From the NCBI GenBank assembly GCA_963709355.1, contig CAVPVY010000005.1:248001-312000 (forward strand): a stretch of DNA of 64,000 nt, written 5' to 3'. This document shows, piece by piece, positions 8,653 to 16,636 of this stretch. Position 1 is the first letter of the stretch; each line of letters begins with the position of its first letter. The DNA comes from PLOWO2-12-38-17 sp963709355. Its GTDB lineage: Bacteria > Planctomycetota > Brocadiia > Brocadiales > Brocadiaceae. Both the position numbers and the translations under genes were made by a program. The notes beneath the pieces are model-generated. The model had not been told where the DNA came from, ran no database searches, and was given only the letters and a program-made list of their open reading frames with translations.

Positions 8653-9534
8653 TCAGAAATAAAGGAACAATAATTGTACAGCTAACAGAAGCATTAGAAG
8701 CATGTTATCAATTAATCGTGTATTTCCAACCTTGACCGCAAGTGTTGCAACATCACCACGGTTAATATTTGTTACAAGCTCAAGCGTTTCAGGATTAACT
8801 ATAGAAATATAATCAATTTTAGCTGTTTTACAATCATTAATTATCTTTTCCATTTCATGGATAATTTCCTCAGGATTTGTGGTACCAGCATTTACCAGAG
8901 ACTTTGCTTTTGTCAGAGATCTATAAAGACAAGTTGCTTCCTGCCTTTCTGTTTTGTTAAGATATGAATTTCTGGAACTCAATGCAAGTCCGTCTTTGTC
9001 TCTGATAGTTTCAGATATTTTAATATTAACATCTAAATTTAAATCGGCAACTAATCTTTTGATGATAACCGTCTGCTGGAAATCCTTTTGCCCAAAATAT
9101 GCGTTATCAGGTTTTATAATATTAAACAATTTTGTTACAATTAATGAAACACCGCGGAAGTGTCCCTGACGCGATCTTCCACATAACTTGTCTTCGAGAT
9201 GTACAACTATAACAGACGTGCAGAAACCTTCGGGATACATCTCCGTAGCTGATGGACTGAATAATATGTCCACCCCTTCCATGGAAAGGAATTCACAATC
9301 TTTATCAAATGTCCTTGGATATTGTTTAAAATCCTCGTTCTTTCCAAATTGCAATGGGTTTACAAAAATGCTTACAACCACTTTGTCGTTGTCTTTTCTT
9401 GCCTGTCTGATCAAATTCAGGTGTCCTTCATGTAATGCACCCATTGTAGGAACAAAACCAATAGTTAATCGGTTATCCTTGATATTCTGAATACTTTGTT
9501 TGATTTCGTTTATCGTTGTAATTATCTGTAACAA
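8653..9534 (-). CDS. panC: Pantothenate synthetase
   Basis: ATP-dependent condensation of pantoate and beta-alanine, the last step of pantothenate synthesis. The protein is 293 residues. The signatures are present: GFVPTMGALHEGHLNLI (nucleotide site, about 27-43), SIFVNPLQFG, FGQKDFQQ, and SSRNSYLN near residue 188. The usual end is near GNTRLIDNMLL; here about 13 extra hydrophobic residues follow, perhaps because the original stop was lost. It probably starts the minus-strand group with the GT9 and downstream genes. Confidence 0.95.
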   Translation of the reverse strand: MLQIITTINEIKQSIQNIKDNRLTIGFVPTMGALHEGHLNLIRQARKDNDKVVVSIFVNPLQFGKNEDFKQYPRTFDKDCEFLSMEGVDILFSPSATEMYPEGFCTSVIVVHLEDKLCGRSRQGHFRGVSLIVTKLFNIIKPDNAYFGQKDFQQTVIIKRLVADLNLDVNIKISETIRDKDGLALSSRNSYLNKTERQEATCLYRSLTKAKSLVNAGTTNPEEIIHEMEKIINDCKTAKIDYISIVNPETLELVTNINRGDVATLAVKVGNTRLIDNMLLMLLLAVQLLFLYF

Positions 9535-9791
9535 ACGAATCTCTCCAAATTCTGTAGATTGACTATAGGTTAAAAATAATATAAAAATTATACACTTTGA
9601 ACAAGAAATTTTTACGCTTGCTCTAAAAGAAGTACACTGTTAATATAAAATTTAATTTAAGAAATTTAAAGATAACGCGTGTATGCTGCTTATAATTACC
9701 TTACAGAATAATTCACGGCAGAATAAATATTTTATGAATTCCATCATTTAAATTTCATTATTTATTAAGGAACGTAAGTTTCTTAACTAGT

Positions 9792-9812
9792 TATAAATAG
9801 AAACTATTTATA
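9792..9812. repeat. AT-rich inverted repeat upstream of ncRNA promoter
   Basis: Nine perfectly paired bases (TATAAATAG / CTATTTATA) with a 3-base loop, ending 18 bp before the predicted -35 box at 9831. It could be an operator for the RNA promoter or simply an AT-rich hairpin. Confidence 0.4.
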
Positions 9813-9830
9813 GTAAACCTTTCCGTTAAT

Positions 9831-9858
9831 TTGAAAATATTGCTTTTTGTGATATAAT
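9831..9858 (+). promoter_or_regulatory. Sigma-70-type promoter for the ncRNA
   Basis: TTGAAA (9831-9836), a 16-base spacer and a perfect TATAAT (9853-9858). Transcription should start near 9865, just before the G-rich 5' strand of the RNA. No open reading frame follows, so the promoter is best explained by the non-coding RNA. Confidence 0.7.
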
Positions 9859-9864
9859 TTATGT

Positions 9865-10180
9865 GGAAAGGGGGGCGGCTAAATAGGGCCTGACGGTCCC
9901 TAAGTTTAAAAAAGATGCGACTAACACATACCTAAATATAACAAAATAAGTAGCAACCGCCCCCCCGTCCTTGGCTCTTTGAAAACCTTCAGTAGCGACA
10001 TATGGCCGCACGTAGCAAAAATTAGAAAGTATATAAAGGGCGTCGCGCCAACATTCGCTACTGTTTAATATAAATGTATCTTAAAAATAATAGTGCGAGT
10101 TTGGGGGGACGTAGGAATATATGAAAAGGTACGATATAGGATAGCCTGATATATCACGTGGTATATCAGGCTATTTTTGT
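9865..10180 (+). ncRNA. Structured non-coding RNA, family not recognised
   Basis: An approximately 315-nt transcription unit bounded by a strong promoter and a strong terminator, containing no credible ORF. Visible helices are GGGGGGCGG (9870-9878) with CCGCCCCCC (9957-9965), and AGGGCC-TGAC-GGTCCCT (9885-9901). A long-range 9-bp helix pairs CAGTAGCGA (9990-9998) with TCGCTACTG (10055-10063) and encloses a GGCG-TCG-CGCC hairpin (10039-10049). A second G-run (10103-10108) could compete for the same C-run. I looked for the conserved cores of tmRNA, RNase P RNA, SRP RNA and 6S RNA and did not see them. It lies between panC and pyrI. Confidence 0.65.
10141..10180 (+). terminator. Rho-independent terminator of the ncRNA
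   Basis: A perfect 13-bp stem (ATAGCCTGATATA, 10141-10153, with TATATCAGGCTAT, 10162-10174) and an 8-base loop, followed by TTTTGTTTT. The T-run is only on the plus-strand side, so it ends the plus-strand RNA rather than pyrI, which runs the other way. Confidence 0.85.
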
Positions 10181-10197
10181 TTTATCTTTTCTACGAT

Positions 10198-10650
10198 TCA
10201 GATTAACACTATGTCTTTTGAATTCATAATGCGTTCGCAGTAATGGCACTGTAATCTTATTGGATTCTTGTTGATTACATGAAGTTTAGATATGATATTC
10301 TGGTATTGACTGCTCACACAATTTGGATTAAAACACTTGACAATACCTTCAATAGTGTCAGGCACCATAACCTTGAACTTCTTTACAACTTCATAATCTT
10401 TTATAATATTAACCGTTGCGTTTGGCGCTATAAGCGCAATTTTATCTACCTCTTTTTTATCAATAGTTTTTCCACCTATTTTTATTATGCCTTTTTTACC
10501 AAGAAACTTACTTGATAAATTCATTCCAACAAGGACTACCTGTTCTTCATTATGTATGTTTAATATATCTGCGACTTTTAATGTGCTTTTGCTATCTATA
10601 TGATCTATGACTGACCCATCTTTTATTGCTGAGACGTCCAGGTGTTTCAT
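10198..10650 (-). CDS. pyrI: Aspartate carbamoyltransferase regulatory chain
   Basis: Regulatory subunit that binds nucleotide effectors and assembles with PyrB into the large ATCase complex. It has 150 residues, a normal length. The N-terminal allosteric domain begins MKHLDVSAIKDGSVIDHI. The C-terminal zinc domain has four Cys at about 106, 111, 135 and 138 (CFNPNC and CHYC), matching the PyrI zinc ligands. It overlaps pyrB by 4 bases (stop/start overlap), so the pair is translationally coupled and pyrB is read first. Confidence 0.95.
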   Translation of the reverse strand: MKHLDVSAIKDGSVIDHIDSKSTLKVADILNIHNEEQVVLVGMNLSSKFLGKKGIIKIGGKTIDKKEVDKIALIAPNATVNIIKDYEVVKKFKVMVPDTIEGIVKCFNPNCVSSQYQNIISKLHVINKNPIRLQCHYCERIMNSKDIVLI

Positions 10651-11574
10651 TCAATAACCCCCAAAACAGCAGCCAGTATAGCTTTTCTAATAGGAATACC
10701 ATTGCGTGCCTGTTGAAAATACACGGCATAATCTGTGTTATCAAGACTTTCGTCCATTTCATCTACGCGAGGTAAAGGATGTAATACTTTTAAATTATCC
10801 TTTATTCCGGCTTCTTCAAGTGTTGTTTTGTTCAACCTGTATATTCCTCTAACCTTTTCAAACTCGACAGGATTGGCAAACCGTTCCTTCTGTATCCTAG
10901 TGCAATAAATAACATCCAGTTTTTTGCTTATGCCCATCAATGAGTCTGTTTCATGGCATTTTACGTTTCTGTCTTTTAGTTCTTCTGTGCAATCGATAGG
11001 CATTCGCAAGCTCGGCGGTGAAATGAAATACATCTCAGCGCCAAAATACGATAATGCATAAGCAAGAGAATGAACGGTTCTGCCGTACTTCAAATCACCA
11101 AGAAAACCAATAGTTAACCCTTCCAGCGTTCCTTTCGTCTTCCGAATTGTGTAGAGGTCTAGAAAGGTTTGTGTCGGATGCTGATTTGCACCGTCTCCTG
11201 CATTGATTACCGGTACAGAAACAACATCTGCTGCCAGTTGGGCGGAACCTTCCATGTAGTGTCTCAAGACAATAATGTCACAGTATCCTTCTATAATTTT
11301 GACGGCATCGCTTAGGGATTCACCCTTTACTGTTGATGTGATTCCCGATTCTGCAAATCCGATTACCGTTCCACCCAGTCGTTTCATTGCAGATTCAAAG
11401 CTCAACCTTGTTCTTGTTGATGGTTTCAAAAAATAGAGAGGCTAGCACCTTCTCTTTAAGAAGGTCTTTGCATTCTTTTTGTTCTGTCTGAGTTGCTAAA
11501 TCGAGGATATACAACAAGTCTTCTTTATTGAAACGCCTTATCGAAATAATATCTCTTTGTTTGAATCTTCCCAT
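10647..11574 (-). pseudogene. pyrB: Aspartate carbamoyltransferase catalytic chain, frameshifted
   Basis: Catalyses carbamoyl phosphate plus aspartate to carbamoyl aspartate in pyrimidine synthesis. The start is the ATG at 11574, with GGAGG just upstream, giving MGRFKQRDIISIRRFNKEDL. After about 47 codons the frame changes at 11424-11426: removing one A from GAAACC restores the invariant LFFEPSTRTRLSFESAM (carbamoyl-phosphate site). The rest is intact, with HPTQTFLDLYTI, GDLKYGRTVHSL and HPLPRVDE. The restored length is about 309 residues, normal for PyrB. Either the gene is broken, or this is a one-base sequence error; the second seems at least as likely because pyrI is intact. Confidence 0.9.
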
Positions 11575-11969
11575 ATATCCTCCATAGGGATTTTAGTGAA
11601 AAAACCAACATAATATTATCAGAGCTTTTTGTACAATACAAGAAAATTTGAATTGTATGAATACAATCCAATATTGTTCTTTAGCTTACAAATTTTATTG
11701 AAATAAGCGACTACATCAGTTATAGTAAAATCCCTTTTTAGTAGTATTTACTGAGATTTCTTTTGTATTGTTTATCATTGATAACCAAGTTTAAGTGTTT
11801 CTTAAAATTTGAAACATCCTGAATTATTCACTAAAAATTATTAAAGTGTTTTTAACTTTTTTATGTTTTATTCAGAATCTTAAATTTTGATTATAGGAAC
11901 AAGTGGGTTTCATTAAATATCGTAATTTTGTTTATTTCGCATCAATATAGGAATATAGGAAATATGGAG
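11575..11969. other. AT-rich intergenic region upstream of pyrB
   Basis: About 395 bp with no ORF, no clear hairpin and no RNA gene that I can see. Only the pyrB ribosome binding site (GGAGG at 11578-11582) is recognisable. It is probably the former promoter region of pyrB, now bordered by an insertion sequence. Confidence 0.5.
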
Positions 11970-11983
11970 TTTATTAATTACAG

Positions 11984-11996
11984 TACTTTGTTAAAA
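11984..11996. repeat. Left terminal inverted repeat core of the IS
   Basis: TACTTTGTTAAAA, an exact 13-base inverted match to 13433-13445. It ends one base before the transposase stop codon complement, so the gene runs almost to the element end. Confidence 0.7.
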
Positions 11997-11997
11997 C

Positions 11998-13365
11998 TTA
12001 AGCGGCGAATTTTTTCTTCAATCGTTTCGATTTTATTTTGAAATAGTCACGAGCAAGATATTCATTCTTTGATAGTGTGCTTGTTGAGGCGAATTCAAGC
12101 AGGGAGTTAATAGCCAGTTTGAATTCATTGAAGGTTGTGGGTTTTGTTTCAAGGATTTTGTCGAGATAGGCATTTTGTTTGATCCAGTAGACAAGAGTCC
12201 ATGCAATAAGGCAGAGATTCCAGTATCGTTCGATTTTTGCAATGTGCCTTACTTGGTAGTGATCAAAGTAAAAGGTATCTTTTAATTCCCTGAAACACTG
12301 TTCAATACCCCAACGAAGTAAGTAGTTGGCAATAACGGTCTTTGCAGAAGCACTGAGTTGGTTGGTGACAAGGATGTGACAGATAGTATAATCATCCTTG
12401 TTCCACTTATCGAGAACCACTACGAACTTCAAAGGTATATCACAATCTTTCAGCTTTGCCTCAAAAGAGTACGTTCTATAGGAAACTTCAGAGCCATCCG
12501 CAGTTTTGAATCTGATAGATTTGGTTTTATGCCGGTAATGCTTTTGGATGAGGGTAACGATCTCATCTGATTTTACACAACACCGTGTTTTTTTAGTCGG
12601 ATGGTACATGAAGATATTTCTGTTGGACTTTATTTCAGAAAAGAAGATTTTCTTTCGTAAGTGGATGTGTTCAAGGAAATGAGTTGCGGCATACCATGAA
12701 TCAAAGGCAACGGCAGAGAAATCAAAGGTTTCAAGAGACTTATCAAAGAGTTCTTTTGCAATTTGAATTTTGTCTTTAAACAGAGGATTGCTTTCTCCAC
12801 CGGAGAATTCGCTGGAGGAAAGATAAGGAATAATGTCAATGGGAAAATGTTTTGCTGGTGAGACGAAGGCAATACCTACGCCAACATTACAAACTTCCTC
12901 CCTTTTGAGTGGGCTACAGTATTGCCACTTTGCGCCCTCGGTCTTCTTTGCAAAGGGTTTTGGGCAACCGGTGTCATCGATGGCAAGAAGTCCGTCTTTA
13001 GTGGAGGCAGTGGTTCTTTGCTTTTGAATGATTTCTAGTCTCTTGAGTTTGATAGCTTGGATATCCCATTTTGAGTCGGAGAAAAAGTATTGGAGTTTCT
13101 GATAATCAGTATGGGTTGCTTTAGCCATAGCATCAAGTGAATTTCTCTTGTAGTCTTTGAACAAGGCATAAATGACAAGGGTAAACATGGCCATTTGTTT
13201 TTTGCTGAAGCACGAGGAGAAGTGTTTCAGGAATTTGTTTAACAGAGAGATATTTGCACCGAAGATACTCAAATCCTTTGCTCCTGTTGTTGGTTGACCG
13301 AAAAGTTCACAAGTGCAATTAATAGCAGGAGTAAGGGAATAAGTCAAGTGCAAAATGTGTCGCAA
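11998..13365 (-). CDS. Transposase, DDE type (IS701/IS4-like)
   Basis: A 455-residue transposase. The catalytic acidic residues are visible in LLAIDDTGCPKPFAKK (first D region), FDFSAVAFDSWYA (second D) and LRWGIEQCFRELKD, the YREK-like signature with the Glu. The IDDTG and QYC context resembles the IS701 branch. No frameshift or stop is present, so the element may be active. Alternative classification within IS4-like groups is possible. The N-terminal 25 residues may be optional, since an internal start cannot be excluded. Confidence 0.88.
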   Translation of the reverse strand: MRHILHLTYSLTPAINCTCELFGQPTTGAKDLSIFGANISLLNKFLKHFSSCFSKKQMAMFTLVIYALFKDYKRNSLDAMAKATHTDYQKLQYFFSDSKWDIQAIKLKRLEIIQKQRTTASTKDGLLAIDDTGCPKPFAKKTEGAKWQYCSPLKREEVCNVGVGIAFVSPAKHFPIDIIPYLSSSEFSGGESNPLFKDKIQIAKELFDKSLETFDFSAVAFDSWYAATHFLEHIHLRKKIFFSEIKSNRNIFMYHPTKKTRCCVKSDEIVTLIQKHYRHKTKSIRFKTADGSEVSYRTYSFEAKLKDCDIPLKFVVVLDKWNKDDYTICHILVTNQLSASAKTVIANYLLRWGIEQCFRELKDTFYFDHYQVRHIAKIERYWNLCLIAWTLVYWIKQNAYLDKILETKPTTFNEFKLAINSLLEFASTSTLSKNEYLARDYFKIKSKRLKKKFAA

Positions 13366-13432
13366 AGCATTGATTTGTGGTAAGTTAGGTCGAACTCTAC
13401 TTATGACTTGAAAATATTTTTTAACAAACGTT

Positions 13433-13445
13433 TTTTAACAAAGTA
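13433..13445. repeat. Right terminal inverted repeat core of the IS
   Basis: TTTTAACAAAGTA, the inverted partner of 11984-11996. A near-duplicate TTTTTTAACAAACG lies immediately inside it at about 13419-13430. Confidence 0.7.
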
Positions 13446-13489
13446 ATGTTAATTATTAAATTAATACATGATATTGGGAAATAATTGAT

Positions 13490-14789
13490 ATGAAAACATT
13501 TAATATCGGCCTGGTTGGCATGGGGACTGTGGGGACGGGTGTAGCAAGTATACTTCTTGAAAAGAATTCTCCACTTGTGGAAAAGCTTAACTGCGTGCCT
13601 GTATTGAAGGGTATTGCAGATAGCAATCCAGAGGTTAGAAAAAAGCTCAAATTGCCATCGGATGTCTTATTTGTAAATAATGCAAAAGAACTTATCGGTA
13701 ATCCCGATATACATGCTATCGTTGAGCTCATCGGTGGAATACATCCTGCAAAGGAAATAATTATGGATGCACTTGAAAATGGTAAAGATGTTGTTACAGC
13801 AAATAAAATGCTTCTGGCCCTTCACGGTTCTGAACTTTTTAGTAAGGCGCAGAAACACGGTAAGAGTATTTCCTTTGAGGCAAGCGTTGGAGGTGGCATT
13901 CCCATTATAGCTGCAGTAAGGGATGGCTTCATTGCAAACAGGATTGAGTCTATTTTTGGTATTGTTAATGGTACGACAAATTACATTCTAACCAAGATGA
14001 CAAGGGAAAATGTAAAATACAGCGAGGCACTCTCAGAGGCGCAGAAAATGGGTTATGCAGAAAAAGACCCAACTATGGACGTGGCGGGCATAGATTCATC
14101 ACATAAGCTTGCTATCCTTGCAAAGGCTGGGTTTTGGCGTGGATTTCGACTATAAACAGATTTATTGTGAAGGTATTAATAATGTTGACCTGTCTGATAT
14201 CTGGTATGCGCATGAGCTTGGATATACCCTGAAACTCCTCGCTATTGCAAAAAGAACGGCAAACAATAATATGGAACTCCGCGTGCACCCAACACTTCTT
14301 ACGCATGAACATCCGCTTTCGTCGGTAAACGGTGTCTTTAATGCCATCTGTGTTAATGGGAATGCAGTGGGAGAGACAATGCTTTATGGAAGAGGGGCGG
14401 GTCAGATGCCTACCGCAAGTGCGGTGGTTGCAGACCTTGTGGATGTGGCGCTCGGGCGTGCCGGTATTACCTTTGCCGCAATGAAGACTTTTTCAAGACA
14501 TTGCGAACGTGTTCAGATCGCCGATATATTGCAGGTTAAGACCCGCTATTATTTACGGTTTTCTATCGTAGACAAACCAGGTGTACTTGCAAAGATATCG
14601 GGTAGCCTCGGCGACAACGAAATCAGCATAGCGTCTGTGATACAGCACAAGGTGAAGGGTAATGGCAATGTCCCGCTTGTAATAATGATCCATGTTGCTG
14701 AAGAAGGCAAATTACGGAAGGCGCTTTCAGAGATTACAAAGTTAGATGTGGTAAAAGACCAGACAAGATTACTGCGTGTTGAAGAATAG
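13490..14789 (+). pseudogene. hom: Homoserine dehydrogenase, frameshifted
   Basis: NAD(P)-dependent reduction of aspartate semialdehyde to homoserine, on the path to threonine and methionine. The N-terminal Rossmann motif is GLVGMGTVGTGVAS. The catalytic part is GIVNGTTNYILTKM and GYAEKDPTMDVAGIDSSHKLAIL. A C-terminal ACT domain (FSIVDKPGVLAKISGSLGDNEIS) suggests amino-acid feedback control. At 14132-14135 TTTT should be TTT: dropping one T joins HKLAILAKAGFG with VDFDYKQIYCEGI. The restored length is about 432 residues, normal. All domains are otherwise intact, so a sequence error is possible. The IS end lies just upstream and may affect the promoter. Confidence 0.9.
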
Positions 14790-15126
14790 CGTTTTAATCA
14801 ATATAGAATAGTGTTTGATACTGAAGTTTTCTAATTTTCTTCTTAGGGAAGCGAAGGACAACGTTTACATCTTGACGTGCGCGGAGTATGCCGATATGAA
14901 AACCACCTTCGGCGGATTCCCGCTTCTGCAACAGACCAACCCTGCTGATGCCACACGGCGGCAGAAGTTTATAAACTCCTTTAAATATTTTTCAGACACA
15001 TAATTCTCATGCATGTTTATTGTTTCCTGATTACTGACAACTGACCGCTGACCACTTGTAATGTAATTCTGATCCAATGTTACGAATAAAGTGAATGGTA
15101 GCGTGGAGCAAAACGCTGAAGGTTAC
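14790..15126. other. Intergenic region with repeat fragments
   Basis: About 337 bp. A 62-codon plus-strand frame (14815-15003) contains the phrase KTTFGGFPLLQQTNPADATR but matches nothing I recognise and lacks a ribosome binding site. It may be a gene remnant. A slipping repeat lies at 15027-15057. No RNA gene is seen. Confidence 0.4.
15027..15057. repeat. Short slipping repeat
   Basis: CTGATTACTGACAACTGACC followed by GCTGACCACTT: a run of near-identical 7-8 base units (CTGANNACTGAC). It is the type of filler repeat seen between genes in many genomes and resembles the units that seem to have entered the SBBP gene. Confidence 0.45.
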
Positions 15127-15381
15127 CTACGGTGCTGTGTATAGTTCGAGGTGTTCAAGATATGTGTATGCCTCTTCAAAGGTCTGTCCGCACATCTCTA
15201 TGGTTGGTTTGAGATTTGAGCAAACAACAGGCTTTTCATGTTTGCTGTGGATAAGGCATCGGTTGTCTATAGTCAAATGTATACATCGGATACCTGCTGG
15301 CTTTCCATTTGGCATTCCGGAAATTGGTGATGAAATAGAGAGCGCAATGCAACAAGCCCCGCAACCAATTCTGCAATTCAT
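15127..15381 (-). CDS. YkgJ-family cysteine cluster protein
   Basis: An 84-residue protein with eight Cys (about 3, 7, 10, 11, 33, 42, 54, 64). The pattern CRIGCGACC, then GIRCIHL, RCLIHSKHEKPVVC and EMCG, is that of the YkgJ/UPF0153 family. Such proteins probably bind a metal or Fe-S cluster; their function is not established. The start could lie slightly upstream. A longer frame on the opposite strand (15095-15415) is only its shadow. Confidence 0.82.
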   Translation of the reverse strand: MNCRIGCGACCIALSISSPISGMPNGKPAGIRCIHLTIDNRCLIHSKHEKPVVCSNLKPTIEMCGQTFEEAYTYLEHLELYTAP

Positions 15382-15508
15382 AGAATATTTGTCAGATAAT
15401 TTCGGAATTTCTTGATTTTGTTATATTTTTATGGATTAAAGACACAGACACGAAGTAAGTCTTGTATTTAAAGAAAAGAGATTATCAGATAATAATTCCT
15501 CAATTTAT

Positions 15509-16414
15509 TTATTCTTCTAAGAAATAGTCGGAATCTATTTTCTTCAGTTCATACGATGCAATTGTGGAAACACCGACATTATGATCTATCATTAATTGTG
15601 CAAGTGTTTTTCCATCAATCAGGACAATCTTTGTGTCTATGCGTGAAACATAATCTAACGAATCTTTTGAAAAATCTGATGTTGTAATGAATAATCCCTT
15701 TTTTGCTCTTTGTCCAGTTAATGCCTCTACAAACTTTTGTATTTCTGGTCTTCCAACTGTATTTTCCCATCTCTTTGCCTGGATGTAAATAGTGTCGAGT
15801 CCGAGTTTATCTTCCTTTATTATCCCATCTATTCCACCATCTCCACTTTTTCCTATAGCCTTACCTGCATCTTGGCGTGTACCTCCGTATCCAATTTTAA
15901 CAATGACATCAATAACAAGGCGTTCGAAGAAATTGGGGGAACATGATTTTAGGCTCTTGAGAAGTTCCGTAGCTAAATCGTTTCTGATTTTTTGGTAGGC
16001 ATTTTCAAGAGATTCTTCCGGCGTTTTATTGTTAATTTCATGTTCTTGTTCTTCATCTGGTTTATTGTGGCGTAAGTCTAGAAATGATTCAAACTCCGGA
16101 AATTGTTGAAGAAAGTCTACGTTTATTTTTTGTGGTTTTTGCTTTATAACATCCAAACCTCTCTGAGTGGTTTTGTTGTGTCCTCTTCTGGTTGAATCTA
16201 TAAGGCAGGCTTTTTTCATATAAGTTCTGGCCCAACCTACACGATTATCGAAAATTTCTTGTTGTCCACTAGGTAACAATTCCTTTCGTTCATAGTCCGT
16301 TAATTTGAATTCCTTTGCCATTGCTTCAACAGCATCTCGAAAGGAATGCTCTTGGTTATCTGAATAGAATTTTAGAAGAGGTAGAATTATAGTTTGATAG
16401 TCAGGAATAGCCAT
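15509..16414 (-). CDS. mrr: Mrr-type restriction endonuclease
   Basis: A 301-residue protein. The N-terminal winged-helix Mrr_N domain covers about 1-90 (MAIPDYQTIILPLLKFYSD, then DNRVGWARTYMKKACLI). The C-terminal Mrr catalytic domain covers about 165-290, with FFERLVIDVIVKIGYGG, the acidic motif GDGGIDGII and the QAK motif YIQAKRW. It is probably a type IV restriction enzyme cutting methylated DNA. No methylase is adjacent, in agreement with type IV. It is flanked by AT-rich DNA on both sides and may be an isolated defence gene. Confidence 0.9.
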   Translation of the reverse strand: MAIPDYQTIILPLLKFYSDNQEHSFRDAVEAMAKEFKLTDYERKELLPSGQQEIFDNRVGWARTYMKKACLIDSTRRGHNKTTQRGLDVIKQKPQKINVDFLQQFPEFESFLDLRHNKPDEEQEHEINNKTPEESLENAYQKIRNDLATELLKSLKSCSPNFFERLVIDVIVKIGYGGTRQDAGKAIGKSGDGGIDGIIKEDKLGLDTIYIQAKRWENTVGRPEIQKFVEALTGQRAKKGLFITTSDFSKDSLDYVSRIDTKIVLIDGKTLAQLMIDHNVGVSTIASYELKKIDSDYFLEE

Positions 16415-16636
16415 AGGTATTTTTACAATAAATTCGACTAAGATACCCTAATTATAATGTTTTTATATATTTATCTGGAATGATTTTAGAATTTTACTTA
16501 AATTGAAGAATAGAATCAATACACATTAATAAATAATAGATAGACAAACAACTAAATTTCCTTGCAACGCTTAAAGATATTAATAAAATAGGTAGAAAAG
16601 GAAAAAACTATAAAACTTATAAAAGGATTAAATTCC

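Larger units (their letters stand above)
11970..13460 (-). mobile_element. Insertion sequence with DDE transposase (IS701/IS4-like)
   Basis: A complete element of about 1.49 kb with one transposase gene. The ends carry an inverted repeat: TACTTTGTTAAAA at 11984-11996 and its exact complement TTTTAACAAAGTA at 13433-13445. The match extends outward imperfectly for about 14 more bases. A second partial copy of TTTTTTAACAAA lies just inside the right end. No clear target-site duplication could be fixed because both flanks are AT-rich. The element separates pyrB from hom and its right end lies about 30-45 bp before the hom start. Confidence 0.75.

Noticed and set aside
9865..10180. tmRNA, RNase P RNA, SRP RNA or 6S RNA as identity of the ncRNA
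   Set aside because: The tRNA-like ends of tmRNA, the GAGGAAAGUCC-type core of RNase P and the SRP GGAAG/GCAGC core are absent, and the layout does not fit the 6S closing stem with central bubble.
10647..11429. A short pyrB starting with TTG at 11429
   Set aside because: The 47 codons upstream are clearly PyrB-like and have an ATG with GGAGG, so the TTG start is an artefact of the frame break.
14815..15003. 62-codon frame after hom
   Set aside because: No ribosome binding site and no recognised family; kept only as a possible remnant in the intergenic note.
15095..15415. 106-codon plus-strand frame
   Set aside because: It is antisense to the YkgJ-type gene, whose Cys pattern is unmistakable; the plus frame has no conserved features.
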